Source: Protostelium mycophagum
Taxonomy: Eukaryota > Evosea > Variosea > Protosteliida > Protosteliaceae
Direction: 5' to 3'
Assembly (NCBI GenBank): GCA_002081555.1
Contig: MZNV01002241.1
Coordinates: 1 to 32,604, forward strand
DNA length: 32,604 nucleotides
In this document: positions 21,872 through 31,889 of the stretch, one piece after another
Layout: each line of letters starts with the position of its first letter
Numbering within the stretch: the stretch's first letter is position 1
The notes under the pieces: generated by a model
What the model saw: only the letters and a program-made list of their open reading frames with translations
The model's database searches: none
What the model was told of the DNA's origin: nothing
Position numbers and translations under genes: made by a program

Positions 21872-22646
21872 ATGATCAAAAGAGACAGCAGGGACAACAG
21901 GCACAAAGAGAGGGCTGGTACGGTGAGGTACCTGTCTTCATTAGTTTGTCATTTCTCTCTGAAAATTCCTGACCCTGTCGAGCAGTTTGAAGGGTCAAAG
22001 GGGAGGGAACCAACCCAGTTACCGGGGGGCACATAGTCACAAACTACAAAGATCCAGTTGGGAAAACTTGTACCAAATGGGGTCCCGGTCGTGCATGCTG
22101 AAGGAATCAGCATTACCGGTCATTTATGAGGCGGATATTGTGGCTGCGGCCAAAGATTATTTACCTGTCCAGCCACATCCGACACCTGTGGTGGTGTTCC
22201 ACACAACCTGCACTGTATTCAGAGCCTATTGCTAGATCATGGCTCACCTGTGTGAAATGTCCACAAACTTGGCCAGAGTTACATGTTCCAGCACGGCAGT
22301 TCCAATTCTTCACTTCACTATTCCAACTCCAAACACTAGAGTTCAGTGTGGATAGATCAACAGGACCAGTGCCTGAGACAGCAAAGATGTTCTCTCCTCT
22401 CGGACCTCGATTGGCATTATGTCCATATTTACATTGCTGAAAGGATCAGGATGTATCAGGGCTCTGATTACTTACGTTAGAATAGTTCTGGGCGACAGCG
22501 GCGGAAGCAGAATCCCAAGTCAAGGCTTTTGACTTGAAGATGGCCCTCTCCATGTTGTGAGCTGTGAGTATGGTATCTTGAGAAGCATCTCCTAAGACAC
22601 AACCGATCAGAATGGCGGAGAGAATGAAGTGTGTGCACACACTCAT
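21872..22646 (-). CDS. Secreted CAP/SCP (PR-1-like) protein, probably GPI-anchored
   Basis: Five exons give about 195 residues. A signal peptide (MSVCTHFILSAILIGCVLG) is followed by the CAP domain: LTAHNMERAIF, LTWDSASAAVAQNYSN, GPRGENIF, CGHFTQ joined across an intron to VVWNTTTGVGCGW, and IFVVCDYVPPGNWVG. These are the CAP1-CAP4 signatures with the pocket His and Glu residues present. CAP proteins are secreted and often bind sterols or act in defence and interaction. After NCSTG a hydrophobic tail (LTVPALSLCLLSLLSLLIMW) reaches the stop directly, as in a GPI-anchor signal. Ten or so Cys/Asn sites suit the secretory pathway. The tail's GPI role is an inference. Confidence 0.9.
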
Positions 22647-23156
22647 GTTGTTTTGGGTTAAAATAAGCAGTCGGAATGTGCTGTCAATGTCATGCAGTGT
22701 GTCAGGAGATGGAAGAGGATTAGTTGAAGAATTCTGATATCTGAACGCTTGTACCGTGCTCTCTGCGTTAGCTAAACGCTGACATGTAAGAAGGTACTTT
22801 GCGGATGTTCAATTCAGGAAAAATTATTCTCCTCGAGAACACACTACAATCGCCCCTATGAAATTCTGTTTTCTACAAAGAGGTAGATGATGAAGCCATA
22901 CATCACATATAATTCTACTCGAACAGATGAAGCCGTTTCGGCACAGGGACCGCTATGGTCTGTGACATCATCTTCTGTTATAACATAACATGATCAGAAC
23001 ATGAGCGCAACACCATTAATCCACCTTCAAACGAAGACACCGTTCTGTTCCGTCAGTCTTTTCACCCTTGCATGGTGGATGAAATGAAGCTTTTTGACAT
23101 GAAAAAGCAGTTTATTTTATTTTCTTTGACATACTTAGATTTGAAAACCAGTTGAA
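22647..23156. other. Intergenic stretch of about 510 bp
   Basis: It lies between the start of the CAP gene and the stop of the LYR-motif gene, both on the minus strand. I see no convincing ORF, repeat or RNA gene; it should contain the CAP promoter and the LYR gene's 3' end. Confidence 0.4.
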
Positions 23157-23597
23157 TTAAAATATTTTGGTCTTGGCGGGCTTTTGTTCCACGCCCTCCT
23201 TCTCTTTCATTCTTTGTGCATCTTTTTCAATCAATCTCTCTCTTCCTCTGTACAATGTCATCTCATGGAATCGTACGTGATTGGTACTCACCCACTGATG
23301 TAGAAGATGTAATTTGTCATGAATTTGACGGCCCTGATATCATTAATACAAAATAAATCATTGATCTAAAAATTCCAAAAATAAGCTCACTCAGACTTTT
23401 GTTGACGGATCTTTGTGGGATCAGTCTCGTTCATGTTTGATTTGAATTGGGAGCGGGCAATCTGTCTTAACTGGAACTCTTTTTTGATGTTCTGAAAATC
23501 ATCATCTAAGAGCCCTGCAGACGTCCGAACTTACCCCTTCTGCAACAAGCCGTGTAGTGCGAAGGACATCACGGTATAACTGCCTGCTATCAGTCAT
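23157..23597 (-). CDS. LYR-motif protein, about 98 aa
   Basis: Four exons from ATG 23597-23595 to TAA 23159-23157. The protein starts MTDSRQLYRDVLRTTR, with the L-Y-R tripeptide in the first helix, followed by IKKEFQLRQIARSQFKSN and a helix NYIFYISGGRERL, then a Lys-rich tail. LYR proteins are small mitochondrial adaptors that, with acyl carrier protein, assemble respiratory complexes or deliver Fe-S clusters. The spacing (LYR near residue 7-9, F-x-x-x-R later) suits the family, but I cannot name the subtype. An upstream ATG (23676-23674) is in frame only if a 17- to 20-nt intron is accepted, so I reject it. Confidence 0.6.
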
Positions 23598-23775
23598 CTT
23601 CTGAAATAGATTCTCACATGTGGTATGCTTCTGTTCATAACATCGTCGATAACTTTAACTCCTGCCGACATGGCTGTGTTAAAATGATGATCTCCCCAGA
23701 TGATGATTTTGAGCCAAAAACTACAACCAACCGCATCACGATATCAGATAGCAAATCTCAGCAATCAAAAGGAAG

Positions 23776-26700
23776 ATGTCTGCACCCGACTATCTGACCT
23801 ACTTAAGAAGGCATTGTGATGTGCCTTTTACCACAGTGGTAGGAACTTAATCTCCGCATATCGTCCTCGGACAGTTGTCTCTATATGCTTTTTTATTATC
23901 TTTTTTCTGATTCCATATTAGCGTGCCAAAGGTATGAACTTAGAAAGAAGGTATAAAAAAAATGCAGTCAGATTTTTCATCACCAGTCATTATCTTCCTC
24001 CGTGTTTGTGGATAGAACCAAAGACAAGAAGAAAGATTCTTATCTTCTATACTGATTACACCAGGTATTTCGACCATATCCTGCTGGATTTGGATGAGAT
24101 CGTCGTTTCAGTGTAAGTCTCTTTGTGCTGTGGAACCATATTAAATAAGATTACGATTAACCCGAAAATTAAATCTCGAGCTCACGATCTCAGCATATAC
24201 GACGCGCCTCACGAAAAACTCTTTGTGGATCGTTTTCTGAATAAGATCAATCGTATCGTGGATATTTGCATGCCTTGTCGCTCCCTCTATCTGTGTCTGA
24301 GCGGTCCCGCCACCATCTCTCGCATGATCGAAGAGAGAAGAAGGAGGGTCAGTTTTGGCGGGAAAATCTATATAACCCAGCTCAATTTTTTCCAGGAAAG
24401 ATGGGCTGAACAATACAACCTCGCACCAGGCGCACCCAACCCCCAGGAGGTAAATTTACTTGAAATTTCGTTTGAATTTCGAGTAATTTTTGAGCTAAGA
24501 GAACATCAGTTGACGCCAGGGACTGACTTGATGGTTCGTTTAAAGCAAGTGTTGCTCAATTTTGCCTGTTGGGCGATGCAAGACCCCGCCTGGATCGGTG
24601 AGTGATACTGTCGACAGAATGTACATGTACACCGTGTCGACAACGTTTTATCGTGATGAAACTCGAAATTAAAATAATGTAGATGTGGATATCGTTGTTA
24701 GTCCGGCTGATGTTGCTGGAGAAAATATCATCAAAATGATAGATAATGTAATTCTATTTTTAATATCGCTTCATTTCTTTGAGAACGTAACACGTGATGA
24801 CGTCATCAGGCAAAGAGACACGAGGCTGAAGGCCCCGCGCAGACTTTCTTATTCGTCGGGACAGATGACGAATTATTCCTGGCAGGTACGAGATTCCCCC
24901 AAATTTCCCCGAAATCCCGCTGAAATTTCACAGCGGTCGCGACACAAATTCACTACGCGCATGTGATGAGCATCAGCAGGGATGACCCCTCGGCTTTTGA
25001 TTTGATTGACATAAGGGCTGTTCGCGTCTATCTACAACAATCCATTCGTGACTCTGCCATAGAGAATCAGCAATCATTGTCCAAATTGCAAAATACTGTC
25101 TGTCTGGACTATGTGAGTTTCAAAAGAATGAAACGTTGTAGATGTGATGGACTTACGTGGAGCAGGTTCTCCTCGGTATTTTGTCGGGGGGACAATACCT
25201 TCCCACCCCCAAGAAATTCAAATTCGAAGAGAGTTGGATCAGGTCAGTTTGAATTTCAAAAAAAAAGTTTCCCGCCTTAATTCTCCCAGATATACACAGT
25301 TGAAAATTCAATATCCCGAGGCTATATTGGTCAGATGTGAGCCCCCACAAGACGCAGCACAAGCCGAAATCACCATCAACATGTCATTTTTATTATCTTT
25401 ACTAAGGACAGAAGCTTGGTCTGTGGAGACAGTCGCGGCAGGTGAGGAAATTTCGGGGAAATTTCGTTGTAAATTCTGATCGATGACCAGAAACAAATGG
25501 TGTCTTGGCTTCTGGTGATTCGACTGTGCGTAATTGAAATCCTTGTGAAAATTGACTGAAAATTCGCAGAATACTCAGCTTAATGAGAGCGGTAAGAGAC
25601 CCCTCAATTCCACAAATGATGAATCTTCCAAGAAATTCAAATCTGAGGTTCGTTGTAGTCTGTCAATTTATTTCGATTTTTAAATAAAAAAATTCAGGAC
25701 AAAAAAGAGCTGGTGATACAGTATTTGCAAACAGCGCACTGGATGTTGCACATTTTTGTTACCGGACATTGCCTCGGTAAGTTACCGTCTCCAGAATATC
25801 CCGCGGATATCCTCTTCCTGACTGGTTGTAGATTACCGTTTCGGATTCTATAACACTGAGGCACCAAGCATAGACGACATACACAATGTATTATCGTCTT
25901 TAAATGTCCCACCACTCACTTCCTCTGCCACCGGCCCCAACTCCAACTTTTTCCAGGAAAATTCTGGCCTCTTCAAGATCGCAGACCGAAATACAAGTGA
26001 GTCTTTTGTATTGAAATTTCACTGAAATTTCAGCTTCTATGCCACCCGACCCGTGGAAATACCCCCTCTATGTTCTTCCAGGAAATTTCGCTCGTTACGC
26101 ACCAAGCGCATTAAGACCATTGATGGCGGATGATTCGTCGATGAGGGAACTCTTCAACACCAACAGCACCCAGATCATAGACAAAGTGGAAGAACAAATC
26201 GCCAAAGCCACGGAGAACCATAAACTGTCGACTGAGGTACGAAATCTCGGAAATTTCTCAGAATTGAAGACCTTCAGACCCCTGACCCCACCGCCCAGAA
26301 TGTCATTGTCGACATTCCTTTTGATGTCGACCACCACTATTATCACACGGAAGAACCCCAGAAGCCCAACATCGCCAGGGGTCGATACTCTGTGCCGACA
26401 CCTCATTTTTTTAACTACGACATCGACACACATCAACCCTACCGCATGTTCTACAACCAACCAAAGAGTCTGGTGGAAGAGCTGCACATGCCGAGACCAA
26501 AGGGTCTCTTGAGGCCAAACGCCCCACCTGGTAGATCGTTGTGATTTTTTGGAATGTGTTTTTAGTCGACAAAGAAAACAGTGATCCTATTTTTAGAATT
26601 GAATCACTCCATCTGCAGCTTTGCTGCATCTCTCCGTCACACATAGTGCTATGCAAATTTGACATGGCAGACCACTGAAATGAAAAGGTTCAGAGCAGCA

Positions 26701-26929
26701 GTACAGAAGAGACCGCGTTAACAATGTCACCTACGCCCTTACCCCCAACAACAACCCCCCCAGAAATCGCCCAGCCGATAACAACACTGGAGGTGCCAAC
26801 CCCGCCGTTCTGAACGTTGCCAGCAACACGAACCCGGATGTCATCCAGTATGGAGGCAAGATTATAGACGCGGAGCCAAAGAAAGAGGCACCAGCGATCG
26901 TGTACGGCGGAAAAGTCTCCGAACAATAA
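23776..26929 (+). CDS. XRN-family 5'-3' exonuclease homologue with degenerate active site
   Basis: About 17 introns; roughly 750 residues. The order of landmarks follows Xrn1/Xrn2: FDHILLDLDEIVVS (for YLDMNGIIH), FLNKINRIVDICMPCRSLYL, SRMIEERRRR (for the KMNQQRxRRF helix), LTPGTDLM, ACWAMQDPAW, VSPADVAGENIIKMID (for VPGEGEHKIM), FLFVGTDDELFLA (for YGLDADLIML), and YVLLGILSGGQYLPTP (for FVGNDFLPH). After a disordered insert comes VIQYLQTAHWMLHIF and DYRFGFYNTEAPSIDDI, matching the block before the PL-x-QLM-x-VLP region, here YPLYVLPG and LRPLMADDSS. XRNs degrade 5'-monophosphate RNA. Here the acids equivalent to Xrn1 D86, E178, D208 and D292 read S, I, E and Q, so activity is doubtful. The last intron (26531-26687) is 157 nt. 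Confidence 0.85.
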
Positions 26930-26939
26930 ACAGAATAAA
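26925..26939 (+). terminator. Two poly(A) signals at the end of the XRN-like gene
   Basis: AATAAA at 26925-26930 overlaps the TAA stop (26927-26929), and a second copy lies at 26934-26939. Confidence 0.5.
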
Positions 26940-27131
26940 CCGATCGTCTCGTTTGTCTCGGTCTTTGACGGGAAGCTTCTCGGTTATTACCGTGTGTCTG
27001 GGAAATTGAAAAAAAATTGGAAAAAAAGATGAAATTCTTCAGCGAAAATAAAAAGTTAATTCAAATTTTTTTCTGATTTCGGAAAATTAAAACAACAAGG
27101 ATCGATCACTATCTTCGATCAGCGATCAACG

Positions 27132-29764
27132 ATGAGCGACCAACAACCCCAACAACCCGTAGAGGAAGAACAGAAGGGTCCCTCTAAAGCGTAAGACAGT
27201 GATGATATCACAGGGACTCACCAAATCAGAGCATTGAAGAAAGAAGCTGCGAAGGCCGCCAAAAAGGCTGCTGCCGCTGAGAGAGTGTGTAATCCAACGT
27301 CGTTTTTGTTCTTAATCATTTTAGGCAGCGAAGCGTGAGGCAGAGAAGCCCGCTGCATCAGTAGAGGCCGTTGATGCCACCGATGTATCTGAGGGAAAGT
27401 ATGGTAAACTCCCCTTGATTCAGAGCACAGAGAGAACTGGAAGAGTGAGTTACACTTTCGTTTACTCGATGTGATCACATCTCTGAATTAGATCAGAAGT
27501 TCACACGTGTTGAGGAGGTGAACCCTGAACTCAATGGACAAGAGATCCTTGTCCGTGGTCGCGCTCACCAAATCAGAGCCAAAGGTATATTACAATTCGA
27601 ATGTCATTTTTTTAAATCACGTAGGTAATCTCGCCTTCGTCACCATTCGCCAGCGCCAATACACCATTCAAGGAGTCATCTCAAAATCTGCGACCGTGTC
27701 CAAGCAGTTCTTGAAGTTCATTGGAGAGTGAGTATCCTCCTTGTGTCGTGTCAATCATGGACCTGATCACACATTTACCTCTGTAGAACTACCAAGGAGT
27801 CTATCATCGATGTCACTGGTGTTGTCGTCCTCCCCAAAGAGAAGATCAGCACCACTCAAAGCGATGTCGAGTTACAGATCAGAACATTCCATGTCGTCAC
27901 AGCTGCCGTCACTCCCCTGCCCGTGCAGCTTGAGGATCTGTCAAGAGACCAGCCCACTCTTCAAGCCCAGGTGAACTATAAGTGTCTTTGAAAATAATTA
28001 AAACTGTCATTGTCTTTTGCCGCGGCTGCAAGGTTAATCCTTAGCGAGAAAGATATCTCAATGCGACATTTATTTTTCACAGTAAAAATACAAATAATTC
28101 TTTTGAAACACTCTAACACCACTTTAGAAGAAGGAAATCCAAGCCATCGAGAAGAAGTACGACGAAGTCAAGGCTAAGAGAGAAGCCGCTGCCGAAGGCA
28201 GCGAAGAGTACAAGCAGCTGAAGGCAGAGGAGGACGCTCTCGTGGAGCAGAAGTCTTCTGCCCAGAAGTTTGTGAAGGTGTCCAGATCCATCAGACTCGA
28301 CAACCGTATTCTTGACCTGAGAGTAAGTACACATCATCATTTTTATTGTGATGTCATCACTTGACCGTTTCTCTGTCAGAAAGTGATAAGAACACCAATT
28401 GATCCAAGTTAAAAAATCACGAAAATAACAAAGAAAAGGAGCGTTGTAGTCAGTCAAAATTGACAATCAACAGACACAAGCCAACCAGGCCATTTTCATC
28501 ATTCAGTCTGCTGTCGGACAACTCTTTAGAGAGTTTCTGTACAAGAACAACTTTATCGAGATCCACACTCCCAAGCTCATGGGTGCTGCCAGTGAGGGTG
28601 GTGCCAACGTCTTTAAGCTCGGTTACTTTGAATGTGAGTCAAATGTTTTATACAAGAGATATCAGAGATAGTGTTTTAGCTGTAAATACACTGCGGCAGA
28701 GCCGCAGTTAAAGAAAACAATATCGCGCCTTGGAAGTTCTGCACAGTCGATGACGTCATCAGCCGCCGCCTTCTTGGCCCAGTCTCCCCAGCTTCACAAG
28801 CAGATGAGCATTGGTTCCGACTTTGAGCGTGTCTTTGAGGTTGGACCCGTCTTCAGAGCCGAGAATTCATTGACTCACCGCCATCTTTGCGAATTTGTCG
28901 GACTCGATATCGAAATGGCCTTCAACGAGCACTACCACGAGGTCATCTTTCACATTTTTATTGTTGAAAATTGAGGTTCGTAGGTACTTGACCTGCTCGG
29001 CGAGTTGTTTGTCTACATTTTTGAGAACCTGGAGTCTCGCTTTGGAAAGCAGTTGGAGACAGTGCGCGCTCAGTACCCCTTCAAGCCCCTGAGATTCAAG
29101 AAACCCACACTTAGACTGCAATTCCCCGAGGCGGTGAAGATGCTCCACGACGCTGGTTTCACTGAAATGGGAGAGTTTGACGATCTTTCGTGAGTCATCA
29201 TCTGTCATCGACATGTCTCACGTGACATCTTGACATATTTCGACATGATAATGACGTGTACAGAACCGCTTTGGAGCGTGAATTGGGCAAGCTGGTCAGC
29301 GAGAAGTACGAGACTGATTTCTACATTCTCGACAAGTTCCCCAAGGCAGTGCGTCCTTTCTACACCATGCCCGACCCCAACAACCCCGTGAGTCATTTTG
29401 GCGGGAAATTCGCCTTCTACAACGACTGATTGAAGTAGAACTACACCAACTCGTACGACTTTTTCATCAGAGGAGAGGAGATTGTCTCTGGCGCACAACG
29501 TATCCACGACCCAGAACTTCTCGTCAGCCGCTGCGTCGAATTAGGTATTCTTTATTCTTTGGTTGGTATTCCGAAGAGGTGTTGATAATAGCAGGCATCG
29601 ACCCCAAGTCCATCGAGAACTACACGAACGCTTTCAGATATGGAATATTGCCTCATGCCGGAGGAGGTATCGGACTGGAGAGAGTGGTGATGCTCTTTAT
29701 GGGATTGAAGAACATCAGACAGACTTCCCTCTTCCCCAGAGACCCCAAGAGACTCCAGCCCTAA
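27132..29764 (+). CDS. Cytosolic aspartyl-tRNA synthetase (class IIb)
   Basis: About ten exons give nearly 600 residues. An N-terminal Lys/Ala-rich helix ([16 protein letters not shown]), as in eukaryotic AspRS extensions that help bind tRNA, leads to an OB-fold anticodon-binding domain ([32 protein letters not shown]). The catalytic core has motif 1 ([19 protein letters not shown]), [10 protein letters not shown], motif 2 ([15 protein letters not shown]) and motif 3 ([16 protein letters not shown]), ending [10 protein letters not shown] exactly like other AspRSs. The enzyme charges tRNA-Asp with aspartate in the cytosol. An unusual charged coiled-coil-like insert of about 45 residues ([15 protein letters not shown] to VEQKSSAQ) sits in the hinge before [10 protein letters not shown]. 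Introns at 27971-28127 and about 28323-28472 are long for this genome. Confidence 0.95.
28690..28708 (+). repeat. Perfect hairpin inside an AspRS intron
   Basis: Arms ACTGCGGC and GCCGCAGT (8 bp, perfect) flank a 3-base loop, within the intron that follows KLGYFE. It could form a stable stem in the pre-mRNA. Confidence 0.5.
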
Positions 29765-29766
29765 AT

Positions 29767-29772
29767 AATAAA
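29767..29772 (+). terminator. Poly(A) signal AATAAA of the AspRS gene
   Basis: AATAAA begins three bases after the TAA at 29762-29764. The homeobox gene on the other strand ends at 29879. Confidence 0.5.
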
Positions 29773-29878
29773 TGAGGACAAAGGTCTTCCATGTGACTTG
29801 ACAATTGATCAGACACTCCTGATGTTCTTTATTGACAGAATTGAAAATAATGATTCAGTTTATTTTCAAATATAATGT

Positions 29879-31064
29879 CTAAAGAGGGATGGAGGGAGCG
29901 GGTTGTACATGAGTGGCTGCAGGTACGTTTTGAGACACCCCTTGTACCATTGTAGATTGTGCCATCGCCAGCATTTCTGTGTGAGCGGGACCTTGCATTT
30001 AATTATGGTATTTGAAAGCACAGACTCACCAGAATAAAACGTCGCAGGGTTGAAATTGGGCAGGGAGGCGCCAGGCTGTAATAAGGAGGGGTTCGCCTGG
30101 ACAAAGGCGGCAGCTGCAGCAGCTCTCTCGTGGTGTGCTCTCGCAGCAGAGTGAGTCAATTCATTCATGAGGATGGCTTCGATCTGGAAATGGTGAACAC
30201 CGATTTGAAGACGATATATCACTTGATGAGTGGTTGGGGGTTCGAAGTGGCCTTTATCTCCTGTTGGTTTGAGATATCTCCTCCTGGCATTGGTGAACCA
30301 ATTGTTCAGCTGCCTCATGGACAATTTGGTAGCCTGACTCATGTTCTTCTTCTCCTCCTCGCTGGGGTAAGGGTGGGACCAGTGTTGCACAAGCCACCTC
30401 TTTAGTATGTTGGTGGTCGCGTCTGGGAGGGTCCCTCTGGTCGACCTCGGCTTCTTGCCCTTGTGGTTGACGGTTTTCTTCTTTTTGTTGGGCGGGGTCT
30501 CACTTCTGTTGGTGTTGTGATCATCACACTCCTCTTCGGTGAGATCAAGATCGCCTTCCAAATCGGTGAAGATCTGGGACGTGTTGAAGGCACCTCTGTC
30601 GGGAGAATATGACTCTTGTTTGAATTGATTCAGTTTGTCCTCTTGAATGGGAGATGGTGGGGCACCTCCTCTTGGGGGATCTGGGAGAGATCTTCTGTCA
30701 CCTTTCAATAGATGGCAGGGATCTTCACGATGGCGACGCAGCCGGTCTTCGGCCAGAACTAAGTAAGCTTCTCTGGTGTCAACATATCTCCTCAGAGTTT
30801 CCATGTGGCTGCTGAGACGACCCAACTGAAACTGTAAATAAAACTAAAGCCCAAAAATACAGACCACAGCAAGAAGAGGATGTCGCTGTGCTAAAGGTAT
30901 TTCATGTGCCTCGTCCACTAATGACTCGATCATGCCAAAAACCTGGCTTGTGAGCCGATCTGTTTCGATGACACAGAACTGACCTCGTTGAGGAGAAAGC
31001 GGGAGTCATATTGCTGAGTAACGAAGAAAGGATTTTGAGGCAATAAATTCTTTTGAGAAGCCAT
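29879..31064 (-). CDS. TALE-class homeodomain transcription factor
   Basis: Five exons. MASQKNLLPQNPFF starts at 31064; exon 2 joins by a 41-nt intron after FLLNE to VFGMIESLVDEAHEIPLAQ, exon 3 continues to FQLGRLSSHMETLRRYVDTR, and the rest holds an acidic stretch, KKKKTVNHKGKKPRSTRG and the homeodomain. The third helix reads LNNWFTNARRRYLKP and helix 1-2 holds SHPYPSEEE, the Pro-Tyr-Pro three-residue loop extension that defines TALE proteins (PBX/Meis/KNOX/CUP class). It should bind DNA in the nucleus, often as a heterodimer. An intron removes the run before IEAILMNELTHS, and another follows ATFYSG; with them the protein ends PAPSIPL at TAG 29881-29879. The C-terminal part has a poly-Ala tract. 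The N-terminal part may be a dimerisation domain, unproven. Confidence 0.88.
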
Positions 31065-31483
31065 CTGCTCACGATTAGAAGATACATTGATTTTGGAGAT
31101 CTTGAGCACCCTCCCCTATGATTCAATTTCTATTGAATGCCTCGGTATTAGTCAAGAATTGTGTCTGATCTTGAAGACGAATGGAGTTTAAAACTCGATG
31201 AAAGCTTGATGATGTGCTTTGGCCTCAGATAGGGTCTATCTGAAATCTCAAGGATGAACCTCAGGCTACTTCTTGTCAAATGAGCTGCTTTGAGTTTCAA
31301 GTGTCTCCCAAATTAGAATGTCGAAATTTACAACTGGACATCCCGTGTCAGGAACCTTCTTGGAAAACATTTCGCAGATTTCAGTTTCAAGCCTTGAAGA
31401 ACTCTTTACTCTGTCTGACAGGAAACAAATCTCGCGCATATCAAGTGCGCCAGTAATTAATTGATTGAGGCTGGTGAGGGGCC
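31065..31483. other. Upstream region of the homeobox gene
   Basis: This stretch should contain the homeobox promoter. A 74-codon minus-strand ORF (31266-31490) starts inside the direct repeat; I see nothing to support it as a gene. Nothing else is recognised. Confidence 0.35.
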
Positions 31484-31590
31484 GAAACATCTGATATTTG
31501 AATACGTAAATAATGGCAGTTTACAACAACAGGCAAAGCCAAAAAGTGGTAATTACCGTGGCAGTAGTAATTTTATTCCGTGACTTAGAG
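31484..31590 (+). repeat. 107-bp direct repeat, copy 1
   Basis: Identical to 31742-31848 except at two positions. It contains the palindrome GGTAATTACC and ends in TGACTTAGAG. It is non-coding, as far as I can see. Confidence 0.9.
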
Positions 31591-31741
31591 ACAAATTAGG
31601 ATTATAAGAGGAATAATTCCGATTTTTGTGGAATAATTGCCGTTTTTTGGAAATACTCGGACTAATTCAGGCTCGACTGGAATTGCAAGGCACTAACTTC
31701 CATTTGCCAGATTCCGGTGGTTGAACACGGCCAGCTAAAGG
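31591..31741. other. 151-bp spacer between the direct repeats
   Basis: No ORF or repeat structure is recognised; it includes short AT-rich elements with GGAATAATT. Confidence 0.4.
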
Positions 31742-31848
31742 GAAACATCTGATATTTGAATACGTAAATAATGGTAGTTTACAACAACAGGCAAAGCCAA
31801 AAAGTGGTAATTACCGTGGCAGTAGTAATTTTATTCCGTGACTTGGAG
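31742..31848 (+). repeat. 107-bp direct repeat, copy 2
   Basis: Same orientation as copy 1, 258 bp downstream start to start, with two mismatches over 107 bp, so the duplication is young. The pair could be a local tandem duplication or the ends of a small insertion. Confidence 0.9.
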
Positions 31849-31889
31849 TTAACATGCCTTCTGAAGTTATAGACAGAACTACGTTGTGG

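Noticed and set aside
23597-23676. N-terminal extension of the LYR gene (MSAGVKVIDDV)
   Set aside because: It needs an intron of 17-20 nt, shorter than any other supported intron here; it could instead be 5' leader.
26095-26926. Minus-strand ORFs of 78-130 codons under the XRN-like gene
   Set aside because: The plus strand carries a continuous spliced XRN-type frame here.
27971-28127. snoRNA hosted in the long AspRS intron
   Set aside because: The intron is 157 nt, but no convincing C/D boxes or two-hairpin ACA structure could be read. The equal length of the 157-nt XRN-gene intron is taken as coincidence, as their sequences differ.
29866-30825. Reading the homeobox ORF straight through to 29866
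   Set aside because: Two good introns (before IEAILMNE and after ATFYSG) shorten it and give a more protein-like C-terminus ending at 29879.
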